DNA of 58,274 nucleotides, from the NCBI RefSeq assembly GCF_029675105.1, contig NZ_JAQQFV010000015.1, positions 1-58,274 of the forward strand. Direction: 5' to 3'. The stretch comes from Nocardia anocheti. Lineage in GTDB: Bacteria; Actinomycetota; Actinomycetes; Mycobacteriales; Mycobacteriaceae. A program made the translations under genes and the position numbers. Of this stretch, positions 8,592-17,443 are shown in pieces. Under the pieces are notes generated by a model that was given only the letters and a program-made list of their open reading frames with translations, ran no database searches and was not told the origin of the DNA. Position 1 is the stretch's first letter, and the number at the start of each line of letters is the position of its first letter.

Positions 8592-9676
8592 CGAGCACCT
8601 GCCATTCCCAGCACGACCTGCGCGAGGTTGATATCGGTCAGGCCCTGCGCCGGGTCGGCGCACTGGCCGGGGACGAGCGCGTTCACCGCGGCGCACACCT
8701 GGTCGGCCTCGCCGGTGGGCAGCGCCACCCGCGGCGGGGCGTAGGTGATGGCGGTGCCCTCGGTGACGCCGCGCAGGGCGGTGGCCAGCGCCGGGGTCTT
8801 GGCGACGATCTCGCCGATCGATCCGGCGTTGGCGCGCAACAACTTCACCAGCGGGACGGCGCCGTCGAGCGCGCCGATCAGCGGGTCGCCGAGGATGGTG
8901 GCGAAGTCGTTGAGCATGGGCAGCAATTCGCGCAGACCGTCGAAGAGGTCGGTCGCCGGGCCGAGCAGGTCGTCGGAGGACTGGCTCAGCAGCGGCGCGA
9001 GACGGGTCAGCATGGATTGCAGATCGCCCCAGTTGGCGGCGACGCGGTTGGAGACCGAGGCGAAGGCGTCGAAGAGACCGGCCAGATGGCCGATGTCGGC
9101 GTCGGGCTGGCTCATCGCCGAACCCAGTTTGTGCACGAGTTCGTTGACGGTGGGGCCGGTGCCGACGGTGGCGCGGTCCAGCGCGGCCAGGCCGTCGACC
9201 AGCGCGGTCGGCTGACCGGCCTCGCCACCGGAGAGCTGCTCGGACAGGCTCGCCAGCGCGGTCAGGGTCTCGGTGATGCTCTTGGGCGTCAGGGTTTTGG
9301 TGATGCAGCCGGGGCCGAACTCGCGGGTCTCCTTGCCGCTGCTGAGCACGGCCAGGTTGCGGTCGGCGGCCACCGAGTAGGCCACCGTGGTCGCCGAGGC
9401 GTCGGCCAGGACCGGATGGTCGGCGTCGACCTCGAAATCGACACGGACCGTGGCGCCCTGGTTGCGTACCGCGGTCACCTCACCGACATCGATGCCGCGC
9501 ATGGTGACGTGGTTGCCGGGATAGAGCCCGATCGCGTCGGGCATGATCGCGCAATAGGATTCGGTCTTCTTCAGCGGATCGAAGGCGACGAAGTAACCCG
9601 CCGCCACCAGCGCCACCAGCACGCCGACTCCGGCGACGGACATGAACGCCTGCGAGCCGAGCAGTCGTTTCAGCAT
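8588..9676 (-). CDS. mceD: MCE family protein, MceD position
   Basis: A 362-residue MCE protein. The N-terminal anchor is about residues 9-30 (QAFMSVAGVGVLVALVAAGY). The MCE domain contains GLYPGNHVTMRGIDVGEVTA and GATVRVDFEVDADHP, followed by a long helical region. The ATG start (MLKRLLGS) shares one base with the stop of mceC (TGATG). The longer upstream open frame was rejected as overlapping mceC. It is compact compared with Mce1D, ending with QVVLGMAGAR and no proline-rich extension. Confidence 0.9.
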   Translation of the reverse strand: MLKRLLGSQAFMSVAGVGVLVALVAAGYFVAFDPLKKTESYCAIMPDAIGLYPGNHVTMRGIDVGEVTAVRNQGATVRVDFEVDADHPVLADASATTVAYSVAADRNLAVLSSGKETREFGPGCITKTLTPKSITETLTALASLSEQLSGGEAGQPTALVDGLAALDRATVGTGPTVNELVHKLGSAMSQPDADIGHLAGLFDAFASVSNRVAANWGDLQSMLTRLAPLLSQSSDDLLGPATDLFDGLRELLPMLNDFATILGDPLIGALDGAVPLVKLLRANAGSIGEIVAKTPALATALRGVTEGTAITYAPPRVALPTGEADQVCAAVNALVPGQCADPAQGLTDINLAQVVLGMAGAR

Positions 9677-10677
9677 CAGCAGTCCTTCCCGGGCAGCGGC
9701 ACGCACACCTGGGTGCCGGACTGGTCGACGACCACGCCCGCGCCCAGCTCGGTGAGCTTGGTCTGCAGGGAGCCGACGGTGCCGAGCAGCGGCTCGAGCT
9801 GACCGCCGAGTTCCTGCAGCTTGGGCAGCGCGTCGGCCAGGGCCTGGGCCTGCGGCTTCAGGGTGGAGTCCCAAGAGGGGGCGAGTCCGGCGAGCCTGCC
9901 GACCACCGAGGTGAGCAGCCGGACCGCTTCGGCCAGTTCGGCTTTGCGGCTCAGCAGCAGGTCCTCGAGCAGGTTGACGTTGTCCATCAGCCGACCCAGG
10001 TCGGACTTGGCGCCGTCGTACATGGAGATGTACTCGTCGAGGATGGCGATCGAGCGCGAGACCTGCGAGCGCTGGCGGTCGAGCATGTCGACGTACTTGC
10101 CGACGGTGTCGAGGGTGCCGCGCAGCGCCTCCGGGGAGTTGGCGATGGCGTCGTTGGCCGCGGCCAGGTTCTTGCGGACGGTGTCGCCGTCGACGGTGGC
10201 CAGCGGGGTGGTGGCGTCCTGGAAGGTCTCGATCAGGCTGTAGGGCAGGCGGATCCGGTCGGCGGGGATGGCGGTCTCGCCCAGCGGCGCGGAGCCCGCG
10301 GGATACAGCGCGACGTAGTGGCCACCGACCACGGTGAGCATGCGGATGTCGAGGGAGGTCTGGTCGCCGACGAACACGTCGTTGTCGACGGTGAAGCGCA
10401 TGATCACCTTGTCCGGCTCGAGCTCCAGCGAGGTGACGCTGCCGACCGAGATCCCGGCCAGGCGCACGTCGTCGCCCTCGCGCACCGACTGCGCCTCACT
10501 GAGTTCGGCGGTGTAGGTGTGCTTGCCCAGCGGCACCACGTAGACGATGCCCGCGCCGACCATGAACAGCACCACCAGCGCGAGGCCGATGATGCCCAGG
10601 CGTAGTTCCCGCGCGCGCTTGGCGCCTTCGTCGAGGATCGGGCGGTCGCCGGAGAAGAACTTCGTCAGGCGTTGCAT
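9676..10677 (-). CDS. mceC: MCE family protein, MceC position
   Basis: A 333-residue MCE protein. A cytoplasmic N-terminus of about 27 residues precedes one TM segment (LGIIGLALVVLFMVGAGIVY). The MCE domain contains VREGDDVRLAGISVGSVTSL and IRMLTVVGGHYVALYP, then coiled helices. Two cysteines sit near the C-terminus (TQVCVPLPGKDC), a feature seen in several Mce proteins and possibly a disulfide. It overlaps mceB by 13 bases and mceD by 1 base. Confidence 0.9.
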   Translation of the reverse strand: MQRLTKFFSGDRPILDEGAKRARELRLGIIGLALVVLFMVGAGIVYVVPLGKHTYTAELSEAQSVREGDDVRLAGISVGSVTSLELEPDKVIMRFTVDNDVFVGDQTSLDIRMLTVVGGHYVALYPAGSAPLGETAIPADRIRLPYSLIETFQDATTPLATVDGDTVRKNLAAANDAIANSPEALRGTLDTVGKYVDMLDRQRSQVSRSIAILDEYISMYDGAKSDLGRLMDNVNLLEDLLLSRKAELAEAVRLLTSVVGRLAGLAPSWDSTLKPQAQALADALPKLQELGGQLEPLLGTVGSLQTKLTELGAGVVVDQSGTQVCVPLPGKDC

Positions 10678-11669
10678 ATCGTGACCTTCTGTCCGGCGAT
10701 CAGCACCCGCAGCGGCTCGGGTACCTCGGCGGCACCCTTGCCGCAGTGCGGGGTGAAGTCGGTGAACCCGCGCGAGAGCGAGGCGTCGAAACCGGCCAGC
10801 AGCCCGGGCAGCTGCCCGAAGACCTCGACCGCCTGCTGCGGATTCGGGAACAGGTTCGCGATCAGCGCGTCGACATCGGCGCCGCCGCCCTCGGTCAGGC
10901 CGAGCGAGGCCAGCATCCGGTCGACCGGGCCCAGCACCGAGGGCGCGGTCATCGCGAACTGCGCGACGCCACCGATATTGCGCTGCATGGCCTCGAAGAT
11001 GTCGGTGAGCCGAGCCAGCAGCGGCAGCAGATGACCGACCTGGCCGCCGTGGCGTTCCGAGAGCGTGGACAGGTTGCGGATCAGCGTGCTGACCACCTGC
11101 TGACGGTCCTCGGCGTAGCTGGCGAGCTGGTCGATCGCGGTGAGCGCCGGGCCCAGGCCGCTGCCGTCACCCTCGATGACGGCCAGCATGCTGGCGGTGA
11201 ACTGGTTGATCGCCTCGGGCGAGAGCGTCGCCAGGACCGGCTTCAGACCGCTGAACAGGCTGGTCACGTCGAAGGACGGGACGGTCATGTTCGCGCCGAT
11301 CCGGGCGTCGGCGGCGATGCGGGTGCCGGGCACGGTCGCCTGCTGCAGGTCGATGTAGCGCTGGCCGGTGAGGTTCTGGTAGCGGATGGCCAGTGTGCTG
11401 TTGTCGTAGATCGGGGTGTCGGTCTTGACCGTGAGGTGGACCTTGGCCTTGTCGCCCTCGAGGCTGATCTTCTCGACCTTGCCCACCTGTACACCGAACA
11501 TGCGCACGTCGTTGCCGACCTTGAGGCCGTTGGCGTCGGTGAACAGCGCGTCGTGGGCCTGGGTGTCACCGGAGACCGGACGCTTGATCAGGGTGAACAC
11601 GAGTCCGAGCACCGCGACCATCACCAGTGCGAAGGCGCCGAGGCGCAGCGCTACGCCACGAATCTTCAT
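10665..11669 (-). CDS. mceB: MCE family protein, MceB position
   Basis: A 334-residue MCE protein with an N-terminal signal anchor (residues 8-27, LRLGAFALVMVAVLGLVFTL). The MCE domain contains ANGLKVGNDVRMFGVQVGKV and LAIRYQNLTGQRYIDLQQ, the latter typical of MceB proteins. A helical C-terminal half ends with two cysteines (PHCGKGAAEVP and KVTICNA). It overlaps mceA by 4 bases and mceC by 13. Role: one of six MCE subunits of the lipid importer. Confidence 0.92.
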   Translation of the reverse strand: MKIRGVALRLGAFALVMVAVLGLVFTLIKRPVSGDTQAHDALFTDANGLKVGNDVRMFGVQVGKVEKISLEGDKAKVHLTVKTDTPIYDNSTLAIRYQNLTGQRYIDLQQATVPGTRIAADARIGANMTVPSFDVTSLFSGLKPVLATLSPEAINQFTASMLAVIEGDGSGLGPALTAIDQLASYAEDRQQVVSTLIRNLSTLSERHGGQVGHLLPLLARLTDIFEAMQRNIGGVAQFAMTAPSVLGPVDRMLASLGLTEGGGADVDALIANLFPNPQQAVEVFGQLPGLLAGFDASLSRGFTDFTPHCGKGAAEVPEPLRVLIAGQKVTICNA

Positions 11670-12700
11670 CGCGCACCGTCCTTTCCGAACAGCGGCACCG
11701 CCAGCGCCGGGACCCCGGCGAGCTCGACGTCCAGGTTCAGCACCGGGCCGTCGGGACCCACGGGCATGGCGCCGAGCAGGTTGGTGAGCAGGGCGCGCAG
11801 GTCGGCGCCGGTCTGTGCCGGGTTGGGTGACATCTGGGCCAGCGCGGCGAGCATGGGCGCGAGCATGTCGGTGGTCTCGGCGAAGTGGCCGCCCGCGGTG
11901 TTCACGGTGGTGGTCAGGGCGGGCAGGATGCTGCCGCCGATCACGCCGACGCCGATGTCGTAGCGGTCCTTGTCGACCTGGGTCACCTTGATCTCGCTGA
12001 GGGCGTCGATCACCTGCATGGTGGCACCGGCGAACTGGCCGCCGCCCTCGAAGGCGGGCCCGAGCCTGCCGAACAGTTCCGAGGGCGCGACGTCCTGGTT
12101 GTCGGCGATGGTCTTGGCGACGGTGATCAGCGCCTGCACCAGCGGGGTGAACGCCTTGAAGTCGGCGGCCAGCTGGGAGACCACGGTCGCCATCTGCGGA
12201 CTGGTCACCGTCATGCCGACCTGCGACAGGCTGCGCAGGATGGCGCTCATGGTGGCGTCGTAGACGCGGCCGGAGTTGGCGCCGGTGAGGTCGAGGACCG
12301 CGCCCTCGCGCAGCGGCGCGCCGCCGGTGCCGCGCCGCAGTTCCAGTTCGGCGATGCCGAACAGGTTGGTGGGGGCGTAGTCGACGGCGAGGCTGTCGTC
12401 GATGCCGTGCAGGCGCTCGGCGTCGAGCAGCAGCGAGATCTGCTGGGTGCCGCGCTCGCCGGGGGCCACCTCGGCGACCTCGCCGACGGTGACACCGTCG
12501 ATGCGGACCTGGCTGCCCGCGCTGATGCCGTCACCGAGGTGTTCGGTGTGCAGCGCGATGCGCAGGCCGTCCTCGGTCTTCACATTGTTGTAGACGACGG
12601 TGGCGAGCACGACCGCGGCGATGATGCCGAGGATGACCGCCCCGGTCAGCCGGGAGGTCCTGCGATCGGCCGCGACGCCGGGCATTCCGTAATTCGGCAC
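11666..12700 (-). CDS. mceA: MCE family protein, MceA position
   Basis: A 344-residue MCE protein, first Mce subunit of the operon. A TM anchor at about residues 18-38 (TGAVILGIIAAVVLATVVYN) precedes an MCE domain with GISAGSQVRIDGVTVGEVAE. The C-terminal helical half contains YDIGVGVIGGSILPALTTTV. The GTG start (MPNYGMPGVAADRR) is preferred because GGGG lies 7 bases upstream and it sits 4 bases after the yrbEB stop. An ATG 15 bases further in is the alternative. Mce1A is over 450 residues, so this is again a compact version. Confidence 0.87.
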   Translation of the reverse strand: MPNYGMPGVAADRRTSRLTGAVILGIIAAVVLATVVYNNVKTEDGLRIALHTEHLGDGISAGSQVRIDGVTVGEVAEVAPGERGTQQISLLLDAERLHGIDDSLAVDYAPTNLFGIAELELRRGTGGAPLREGAVLDLTGANSGRVYDATMSAILRSLSQVGMTVTSPQMATVVSQLAADFKAFTPLVQALITVAKTIADNQDVAPSELFGRLGPAFEGGGQFAGATMQVIDALSEIKVTQVDKDRYDIGVGVIGGSILPALTTTVNTAGGHFAETTDMLAPMLAALAQMSPNPAQTGADLRALLTNLLGAMPVGPDGPVLNLDVELAGVPALAVPLFGKDGAR

Positions 12701-12704
12701 TACC

Positions 12705-13571
12705 TCACCCCGTAAAACTGATCGCCGAGTTGAAGCCCCACAGCACGATCGACAGCACCATGTCGATGGCGACGATCGCCACCGAGCTGGCCCGGACCGC
12801 GCGGCCGGAGGCGATACCGACGCCTTCGGGGCCACCGGTGGCGAAGAATCCGAAATAGCTGTGCACCAGGATCACGACGGTGCCGAACACGGCGACCTTG
12901 ATCACCGCGGCGATCATGTCGAATCCGGAGATGAACTGGAAGAAGTAGTGGTCGTAGACACCGGCCGACTGCCCGTAGACCATCGTGAGCAGCCCGCGGC
13001 AGGCACCGTAGGACAGGATCAGCGCGATCAGGAAGGTCGGCACGATGGCGATGGCGCCCGCGATCACGCGGGTGGTCACCACGAACGGCACCGAGCGCAG
13101 GCCCAGCGCCTCGATGGCGTCGATCTCCTCGGAGATGCGCATCGAGCCGATCTCGGCGGTGATCCGGCAGCCCGCCTGGGCGGCGAAGCCGATGGCCGCC
13201 GCGATCGGGGCCAGCTCACGGGTGGTGGCGTAGGCCGAGATGACGCCGGTGACCGGGCCCATGCCGAGCATGTCGAGCGAGGCGAAGGACTCCACGCCGA
13301 CCGAGGCGCCCATGACCAGGCCGAGCACGATCATCATCGGCACGGTGCCGCCGCCGACGATGATCGAGCCGCGACCCCAGGTCATGTCGGTGACCGCGCG
13401 CAGCGTCTCGTCGCGGTAGCGGCGCAGCGTGAGCGGCACCGAGGACAGCACCTGCCAGACGAACACGGCCACGAAGCCGAGCGATTCGCCCGCGGAGGTG
13501 ATCTTGCGACCCAGGCGCGCGGGCTTGCGCAGCCAGTGCAGCGAGGTGGGGATGTAGGAGGAAGCAGCCAT
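12705..13571 (-). CDS. yrbEB: MCE-associated ABC permease YrbEB
   Basis: A 288-residue MlaE-family permease with five or six TM helices. The family motif AAQAGCRITAEIGSMRISEE and EIDAIEALGLRSVPFVVTTR is the cytoplasmic coupling segment that contacts the ATPase (Mkl/MceG type, not encoded in this window). ATG start (MAASSYIPTSLHWLRKP) overlaps the yrbEA stop by one base. It pairs with YrbEA to form the inner-membrane channel of the importer. Confidence 0.93.
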   Translation of the reverse strand: MAASSYIPTSLHWLRKPARLGRKITSAGESLGFVAVFVWQVLSSVPLTLRRYRDETLRAVTDMTWGRGSIIVGGGTVPMMIVLGLVMGASVGVESFASLDMLGMGPVTGVISAYATTRELAPIAAAIGFAAQAGCRITAEIGSMRISEEIDAIEALGLRSVPFVVTTRVIAGAIAIVPTFLIALILSYGACRGLLTMVYGQSAGVYDHYFFQFISGFDMIAAVIKVAVFGTVVILVHSYFGFFATGGPEGVGIASGRAVRASSVAIVAIDMVLSIVLWGFNSAISFTG

Positions 13572-14416
13572 CACGCCAACTTCGTCGGCAGGAACATGGC
13601 GCTGATCTGGGTCGCGAGCAGGTTCACGATCGCGATCGAGACCACCGAGAGCACCACCGCCGCGTTGACCGCGTCGGCCACACCGCGCGGGCCGCCCTTG
13701 GCCTCCAGGCCGCGCTGGCAGGAGATGACCACGACCAGGAAGCCGAAGATCAGCGCCTTGAGCAGCGAGACCCACACGTCACCGGCGGTGGCGAAGGAGC
13801 CGAAGGTCGACCAGTAGCTGCCCGGGGTCACGCCCTGGCCGCCCACGGCGACCGCGTATCCGGCCAGTACGCCGACGAAGATGATCAGCACATTGAGCAT
13901 CGGGGCGACGAGGAGCATCGCCATCATGCGCGGGATGACCAGCCGGTGCACCGGGCTGATGCCCATGGTGTTGAGCGCGTCGATCTCCTCGCGGATGGTG
14001 CGCGCGCCCAGGTCGGCCGCGATGGCCGCCGCACCGGCGCCACCGAGCAGGAAGCCGGTCGCGATCGGGGCGCCCTGCTTGATGACGCCCAGACCGCCGG
14101 TGGCGCCGAGCATGGAGTCCGCGCCCAGGCTGTGGATCAGGTTGCCGACCTGGATCGAGACGATCACCCCGAACGGGATGGCCATCAGGATCGCGGGGAT
14201 GGCGGTGACGGTGATCAGGCGCCAGGCCTGCACCAGCGTCTCGCGCCACTGGAACTGGCGGCGAACGACATCGGTGACCGTCCCGGTGACCGACTCCTGG
14301 GCGAGGTCGACCGCGCGACCGAAGGTCCGCAACGACGACACGACCGTGTCGGTGAAATTCTTGCGGACGATCTGGCTAGCGGAATCCGGCTTCGCGGAAT
14401 GCAGATCGGTGGACAT
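13571..14416 (-). CDS. yrbEA: MCE-associated ABC permease YrbEA, first gene of operon
   Basis: A 281-residue MlaE-family permease. Conserved stretches are PFGVIVSIQVGNLIHSLGAD, AAAIAADLGARTIREEIDAL and NTMGISPVHRLVIPRMMAML. The start was placed at MSTDLHSAKPDS, with GGGGG 8 bases upstream, instead of an ATG 19 codons earlier whose extension is polar and unconserved-looking. It heads an eight-gene operon in which every junction overlaps or nearly so. A candidate promoter lies about 90 bases upstream. Confidence 0.92.
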   Translation of the reverse strand: MSTDLHSAKPDSASQIVRKNFTDTVVSSLRTFGRAVDLAQESVTGTVTDVVRRQFQWRETLVQAWRLITVTAIPAILMAIPFGVIVSIQVGNLIHSLGADSMLGATGGLGVIKQGAPIATGFLLGGAGAAAIAADLGARTIREEIDALNTMGISPVHRLVIPRMMAMLLVAPMLNVLIIFVGVLAGYAVAVGGQGVTPGSYWSTFGSFATAGDVWVSLLKALIFGFLVVVISCQRGLEAKGGPRGVADAVNAAVVLSVVSIAIVNLLATQISAMFLPTKLA

Positions 14417-14505
14417 CAGGGATGCCCCCGGCCCACTCGCGAAGCGCGGCGGATGGTGGTTTTCATACCGCACTCTCTGGCTTCGGCGTCGGTGCCAACT
14501 CCAGC

Positions 14506-14534
14506 AAGCTAACCGGTACTCTGCGTCACAACAA
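14506..14534 (-). promoter_or_regulatory. Candidate promoter of the mce operon
   Basis: On the minus strand TTGTTG and TAGCTT are separated by 17 bases, matching a housekeeping sigma-factor spacing with a TAnnnT -10 element. Transcription would start about 80-90 bases before yrbEA. No divergent gene uses this stretch. Predicted by eye only. Confidence 0.45.
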
Positions 14535-14614
14535 AATTTCCGGGTAGTGACCCTCGTCTCTTTCAGAGCGTTTCGATGACAGCTAACGACCCCTTGTGAT
14601 CCGCAACACTTCAG

Positions 14615-15718
14615 CTACGGACTGGCGGCCAGGAACACGAACGCGGCGAACAACGCCAGGTGGACGCCACTGTGCAGCAGGGTCGCGCGGCCGGGAACGA
14701 TCGTCAGCGTGCCCACCGCGACGGTCAGCGCGAGCAGCACCATCTGGGTGGCGCCCAGGCCCAGGACCAGCGGCCCGCTCAGCCAGATGGTCGCGATCGC
14801 GATCACCGGGATGGTCAGGCCGATGCTGGCCATGGCCGAGCCCAGCGCCAGGTTCAGGCCGATCTGCACACGGTTGCGGCGCGCGGAGTTCACCGCGGCC
14901 AGCGTCTCGGGCAGCAGCACCAGCATGGCGATCACCACGCCGACCGCCGACTGCGGCAGCCCGGCGGAGTTCACCGCCGACTCCAGCGTCGGCGAGACGA
15001 CCTTGGCCAGGCCGACCACGCAGACCAGGGCGAGGACCAGCAGCCCGAGGCTGCTCAGCGCGGCCCTCTTGGACGGCCGCGCGCCGTGCGGGTCGTCCTC
15101 GTCGTCGACGGCGCCACCGTCTTCCACGGGCAGGAAGTCGTCGGGGTGACGCACTGTCTGCACCATCACGAACAGGCCGTAGAGCAGCAGCGAGGCGACC
15201 GCGGCGAAGGCCAGCTGGGCGACCGAGAACTCCGGGCCGGGTTTGCTGGTGGTGAAGGTGGGCAACACCAGACTCAGGGTCGCCAGCGTGGCCACGGTCG
15301 CCAGGGCGGCGCCGGTGCCCTCGGAATTGAACACCGCGACGCGCCTGCGCAGCGCGCCGACCAGCAGCACCAGACCGAAGATGCCGTTGCAGGTGATCAT
15401 CACCGCGGCGAAGACGGTGTCGCGGGCCAGCGAGGCCGCCTTCTCGCCACCGGAGATCATCATCGTGACGATCAGCGCCACCTCGATCACGGTCACCGCC
15501 ACGGCCAGCACCAGCGAGCCGAACGGTTCCCCGACCCGATGGGCCACCACCTCCGCGTGATAGACCGCCGCGAGCACGGCGCCGACCAGCGCCAGACTCA
15601 CCAGCGCGACGATCAATCCCGGAATGGAACGCCCCCAGCTGAGTGCGAGCACGAGGGCGGCGAGTATGGGCACGTACAGGGTCCATCTGGTCGTCAACGC
15701 GGCAATCATGATCTCCAT
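14615..15718 (-). CDS. ChaA-type Ca2+/H+ antiporter
   Basis: A 367-residue CaCA-superfamily exchanger. About 11 TM helices contain two inverted alpha repeats. The first holds GEPFGSLVLAVAVTVIEVAL and the second VIAMLVLLPETLAAVNSARR, whose Glu residues form the cation site. An acidic loop VEDGGAVDDEDDPHG (about residues 203-217) separates the halves. Expected function is export of Ca2+ (or Na+/K+) in exchange for protons. It is divergent from the PhoU-like gene across about 90 bases. Confidence 0.88.
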   Translation of the reverse strand: MEIMIAALTTRWTLYVPILAALVLALSWGRSIPGLIVALVSLALVGAVLAAVYHAEVVAHRVGEPFGSLVLAVAVTVIEVALIVTMMISGGEKAASLARDTVFAAVMITCNGIFGLVLLVGALRRRVAVFNSEGTGAALATVATLATLSLVLPTFTTSKPGPEFSVAQLAFAAVASLLLYGLFVMVQTVRHPDDFLPVEDGGAVDDEDDPHGARPSKRAALSSLGLLVLALVCVVGLAKVVSPTLESAVNSAGLPQSAVGVVIAMLVLLPETLAAVNSARRNRVQIGLNLALGSAMASIGLTIPVIAIATIWLSGPLVLGLGATQMVLLALTVAVGTLTIVPGRATLLHSGVHLALFAAFVFLAASP

Positions 15719-15805
15719 CCTTCCAGGTGTGTCCGAATTGCCCGGAGATCACGGATTCGCTCGATGGATTCCCTCGACGCGCCACGATGGGGAACAATTC
15801 AGCGC

Positions 15806-16462
15806 GTGCGGACCCAGTTCACCCTCGAGCTCGTCGAGTTGTCCAACGAGCTCACCCTGATGTCGCGCCTGGCCCACGACGCGACCGAGCGGGTCACCGA
15901 GGCGATGGCCGAGGCCGATCTCGCGGCGACCTACGAGGTCTTCGCGCTCGACGAGCGACTCCAGGAGATGTTCGCCGCCTGCGAGACTCGCACGATGGCG
16001 CTGCTCGCCCTCCAGGCGCCGGTCGCGCGCGATCTGCGGCATGTGGTGACCGCGATCCAGATCGCCGGGGAACTCTCGCGCATCGGTCGACGCGCGGAAA
16101 CCGCTGGGCAGTACGTGTATCGAGCCCATCCGGGCGCGGTCGCGCCCGCGCCGGTGCTCGCCGCGCTGGTGGCCATGGGCACCCTCGCCGCGGAATGCGT
16201 TGCGCGGGTGAGTTCGTCGGTGGCCGGTGGCCGGTTCGTCGAAGACGACGGCAGCGACGCCGAGGCCATGAGCACCCTGTGCGCCGAGCTGCGCACCGCA
16301 CTCACCGCACCGGCGGCCGGGGTCGACACCGGCGCCGCGATCGACCTCGCCCTGCTGGGCAGTCAGTTCCAGCGCTGCGCCGACCACGCCGCGCGCGTCG
16401 CCCGCCTGATCCGCTTCCTGGACACCGGAATTCCGCCGGAGGCCGGATCACTGGCGGATTGA
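15806..16462 (+). CDS. PhoU domain protein
   Basis: A 218-residue all-helical protein with two PhoU repeats. The N-terminus VRTQFTLELVELSNELTLMS matches the usual PhoU beginning, so the GTG start is preferred over an ATG 14 codons earlier. Repeat 1 includes VFALDERLQEMFAACETRTM and ARDLRHVVTAIQIAGELSRI. Repeat 2 includes LLGSQFQRCADHAARVARLI. PhoU proteins restrain phosphate transport and PhoR signalling. No pst genes are adjacent, so the partner system is unknown. Confidence 0.87.
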   Translation: MRTQFTLELVELSNELTLMSRLAHDATERVTEAMAEADLAATYEVFALDERLQEMFAACETRTMALLALQAPVARDLRHVVTAIQIAGELSRIGRRAETAGQYVYRAHPGAVAPAPVLAALVAMGTLAAECVARVSSSVAGGRFVEDDGSDAEAMSTLCAELRTALTAPAAGVDTGAAIDLALLGSQFQRCADHAARVARLIRFLDTGIPPEAGSLAD

Positions 16463-16535
16463 GGTGAAATGCGTCACCATCTGTTTGCCCGGTGATTCCG
16501 GGGGGTCACCTCACTCGATAGGCGAACGCTATCGA
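16463..16535. repeat. Cluster of three inverted repeats
   Basis: Downstream of the PhoU-like gene are GGTGA-N6-TCACC (16463-16478), a second GGTGA-N10-TCACC (16491-16510) and TCGATAG-N7-CTATCGA (16515-16535). The first two share identical arms. They could terminate phoU transcription or act as operators for the HNH nuclease gene downstream. There is no U-rich tail, so an operator role is at least as plausible. Confidence 0.45.
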
Positions 16536-16622
16536 GGCGCGCGCGTCGCGCTCGACTCCACCGGGTGCGGCCGATAGGTTGTGCCGGTTCATCTCTCGAC
16601 GAAGCATGTGGGTGGTACGGGC

Positions 16623-17408
16623 ATGAAATGGTCCTCGATCAGCGGTTCCCCGATCGGGAAGGCCGTGCTGGCGCTGGCCGCCGCAGCGATCTTCGCCATC
16701 GCGCTCACGGTCGCGAACACGTTGCTGGACAAGGTGAGTCCCACCGTGCCCGGCCCCGGTTCGGCGGGCGCGGCGACGGTGTCGGGCAAGGAGATCGGCG
16801 ATCTGGTCGCCAAGCTCGTTGTCGCCAAGGAAGGTCCGATGACCGGCTACACCCGCGAGAAGTTCCCGCACTGGGACACCAACAAGCCCGAACACGGCTT
16901 CGGCGGGGACCTCGCCCAGTACACCAAGTGCACCAGTCGCGAGGTGATGATGCTGCGTGACGCCACCGGCAAGGTCACCCTGGACCCCAAGACCTGCGAC
17001 CTGACCGTGCCCGCGGGCGCGGGCTGGCAGGACCACTACGGCTTCATCGACAAGAAGACCGGGCAGCTCGGCCCGTACAAATTCATCACCGATCCGTCCA
17101 AGGTCGACGCCGAACACATTGTGGCGCTGGCCGAGGCGTGGCGCTCCGGCGCGGCCGATCGCGACGAGGACACCCGCCGCCGCATCGCCAACGACTCGCT
17201 CAACCTGGTCGCCGCCGACCCCTCGGCCAACCGGTCCAAGGGCGATCAGGACCCGGCGAACTACCTGCCGCCGGGCAACTTCCGGTGCGCCTATGTCGAG
17301 CACTACGTCAAAGTGAAGATAAAATACGCGTTGACCGTTGATACCGCCGAGCACACCGCGTTGCGCACCGCAGTCGATGACTGCGTTCGTCGAGGAGAGT
17401 TCAAATAA
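16623..17408 (+). CDS. Membrane-anchored or secreted HNH nuclease (DUF1524 type)
   Basis: A 261-residue protein with an N-terminal hydrophobic helix (about residues 9-35, IGKAVLALAAAAIFAIALTV), probably a signal anchor. The nuclease signature DAEHIVALAEAW is followed by NDSLNLVAADPSANRSKGDQ, as in DUF1524/GmrSD-type HNH enzymes common in actinobacterial secretomes. His of DAEHIV and Asn of ANRSKG are the expected catalytic positions. ATG start MKWSSISGSP; an upstream frame from 16581 is possible. A small acidic gene follows immediately. Confidence 0.85.
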   Translation: MKWSSISGSPIGKAVLALAAAAIFAIALTVANTLLDKVSPTVPGPGSAGAATVSGKEIGDLVAKLVVAKEGPMTGYTREKFPHWDTNKPEHGFGGDLAQYTKCTSREVMMLRDATGKVTLDPKTCDLTVPAGAGWQDHYGFIDKKTGQLGPYKFITDPSKVDAEHIVALAEAWRSGAADRDEDTRRRIANDSLNLVAADPSANRSKGDQDPANYLPPGNFRCAYVEHYVKVKIKYALTVDTAEHTALRTAVDDCVRRGEFK

Positions 17409-17443
17409 GCGAGTCCATCGAGATCACCGCCGAGAGCGCCGTC

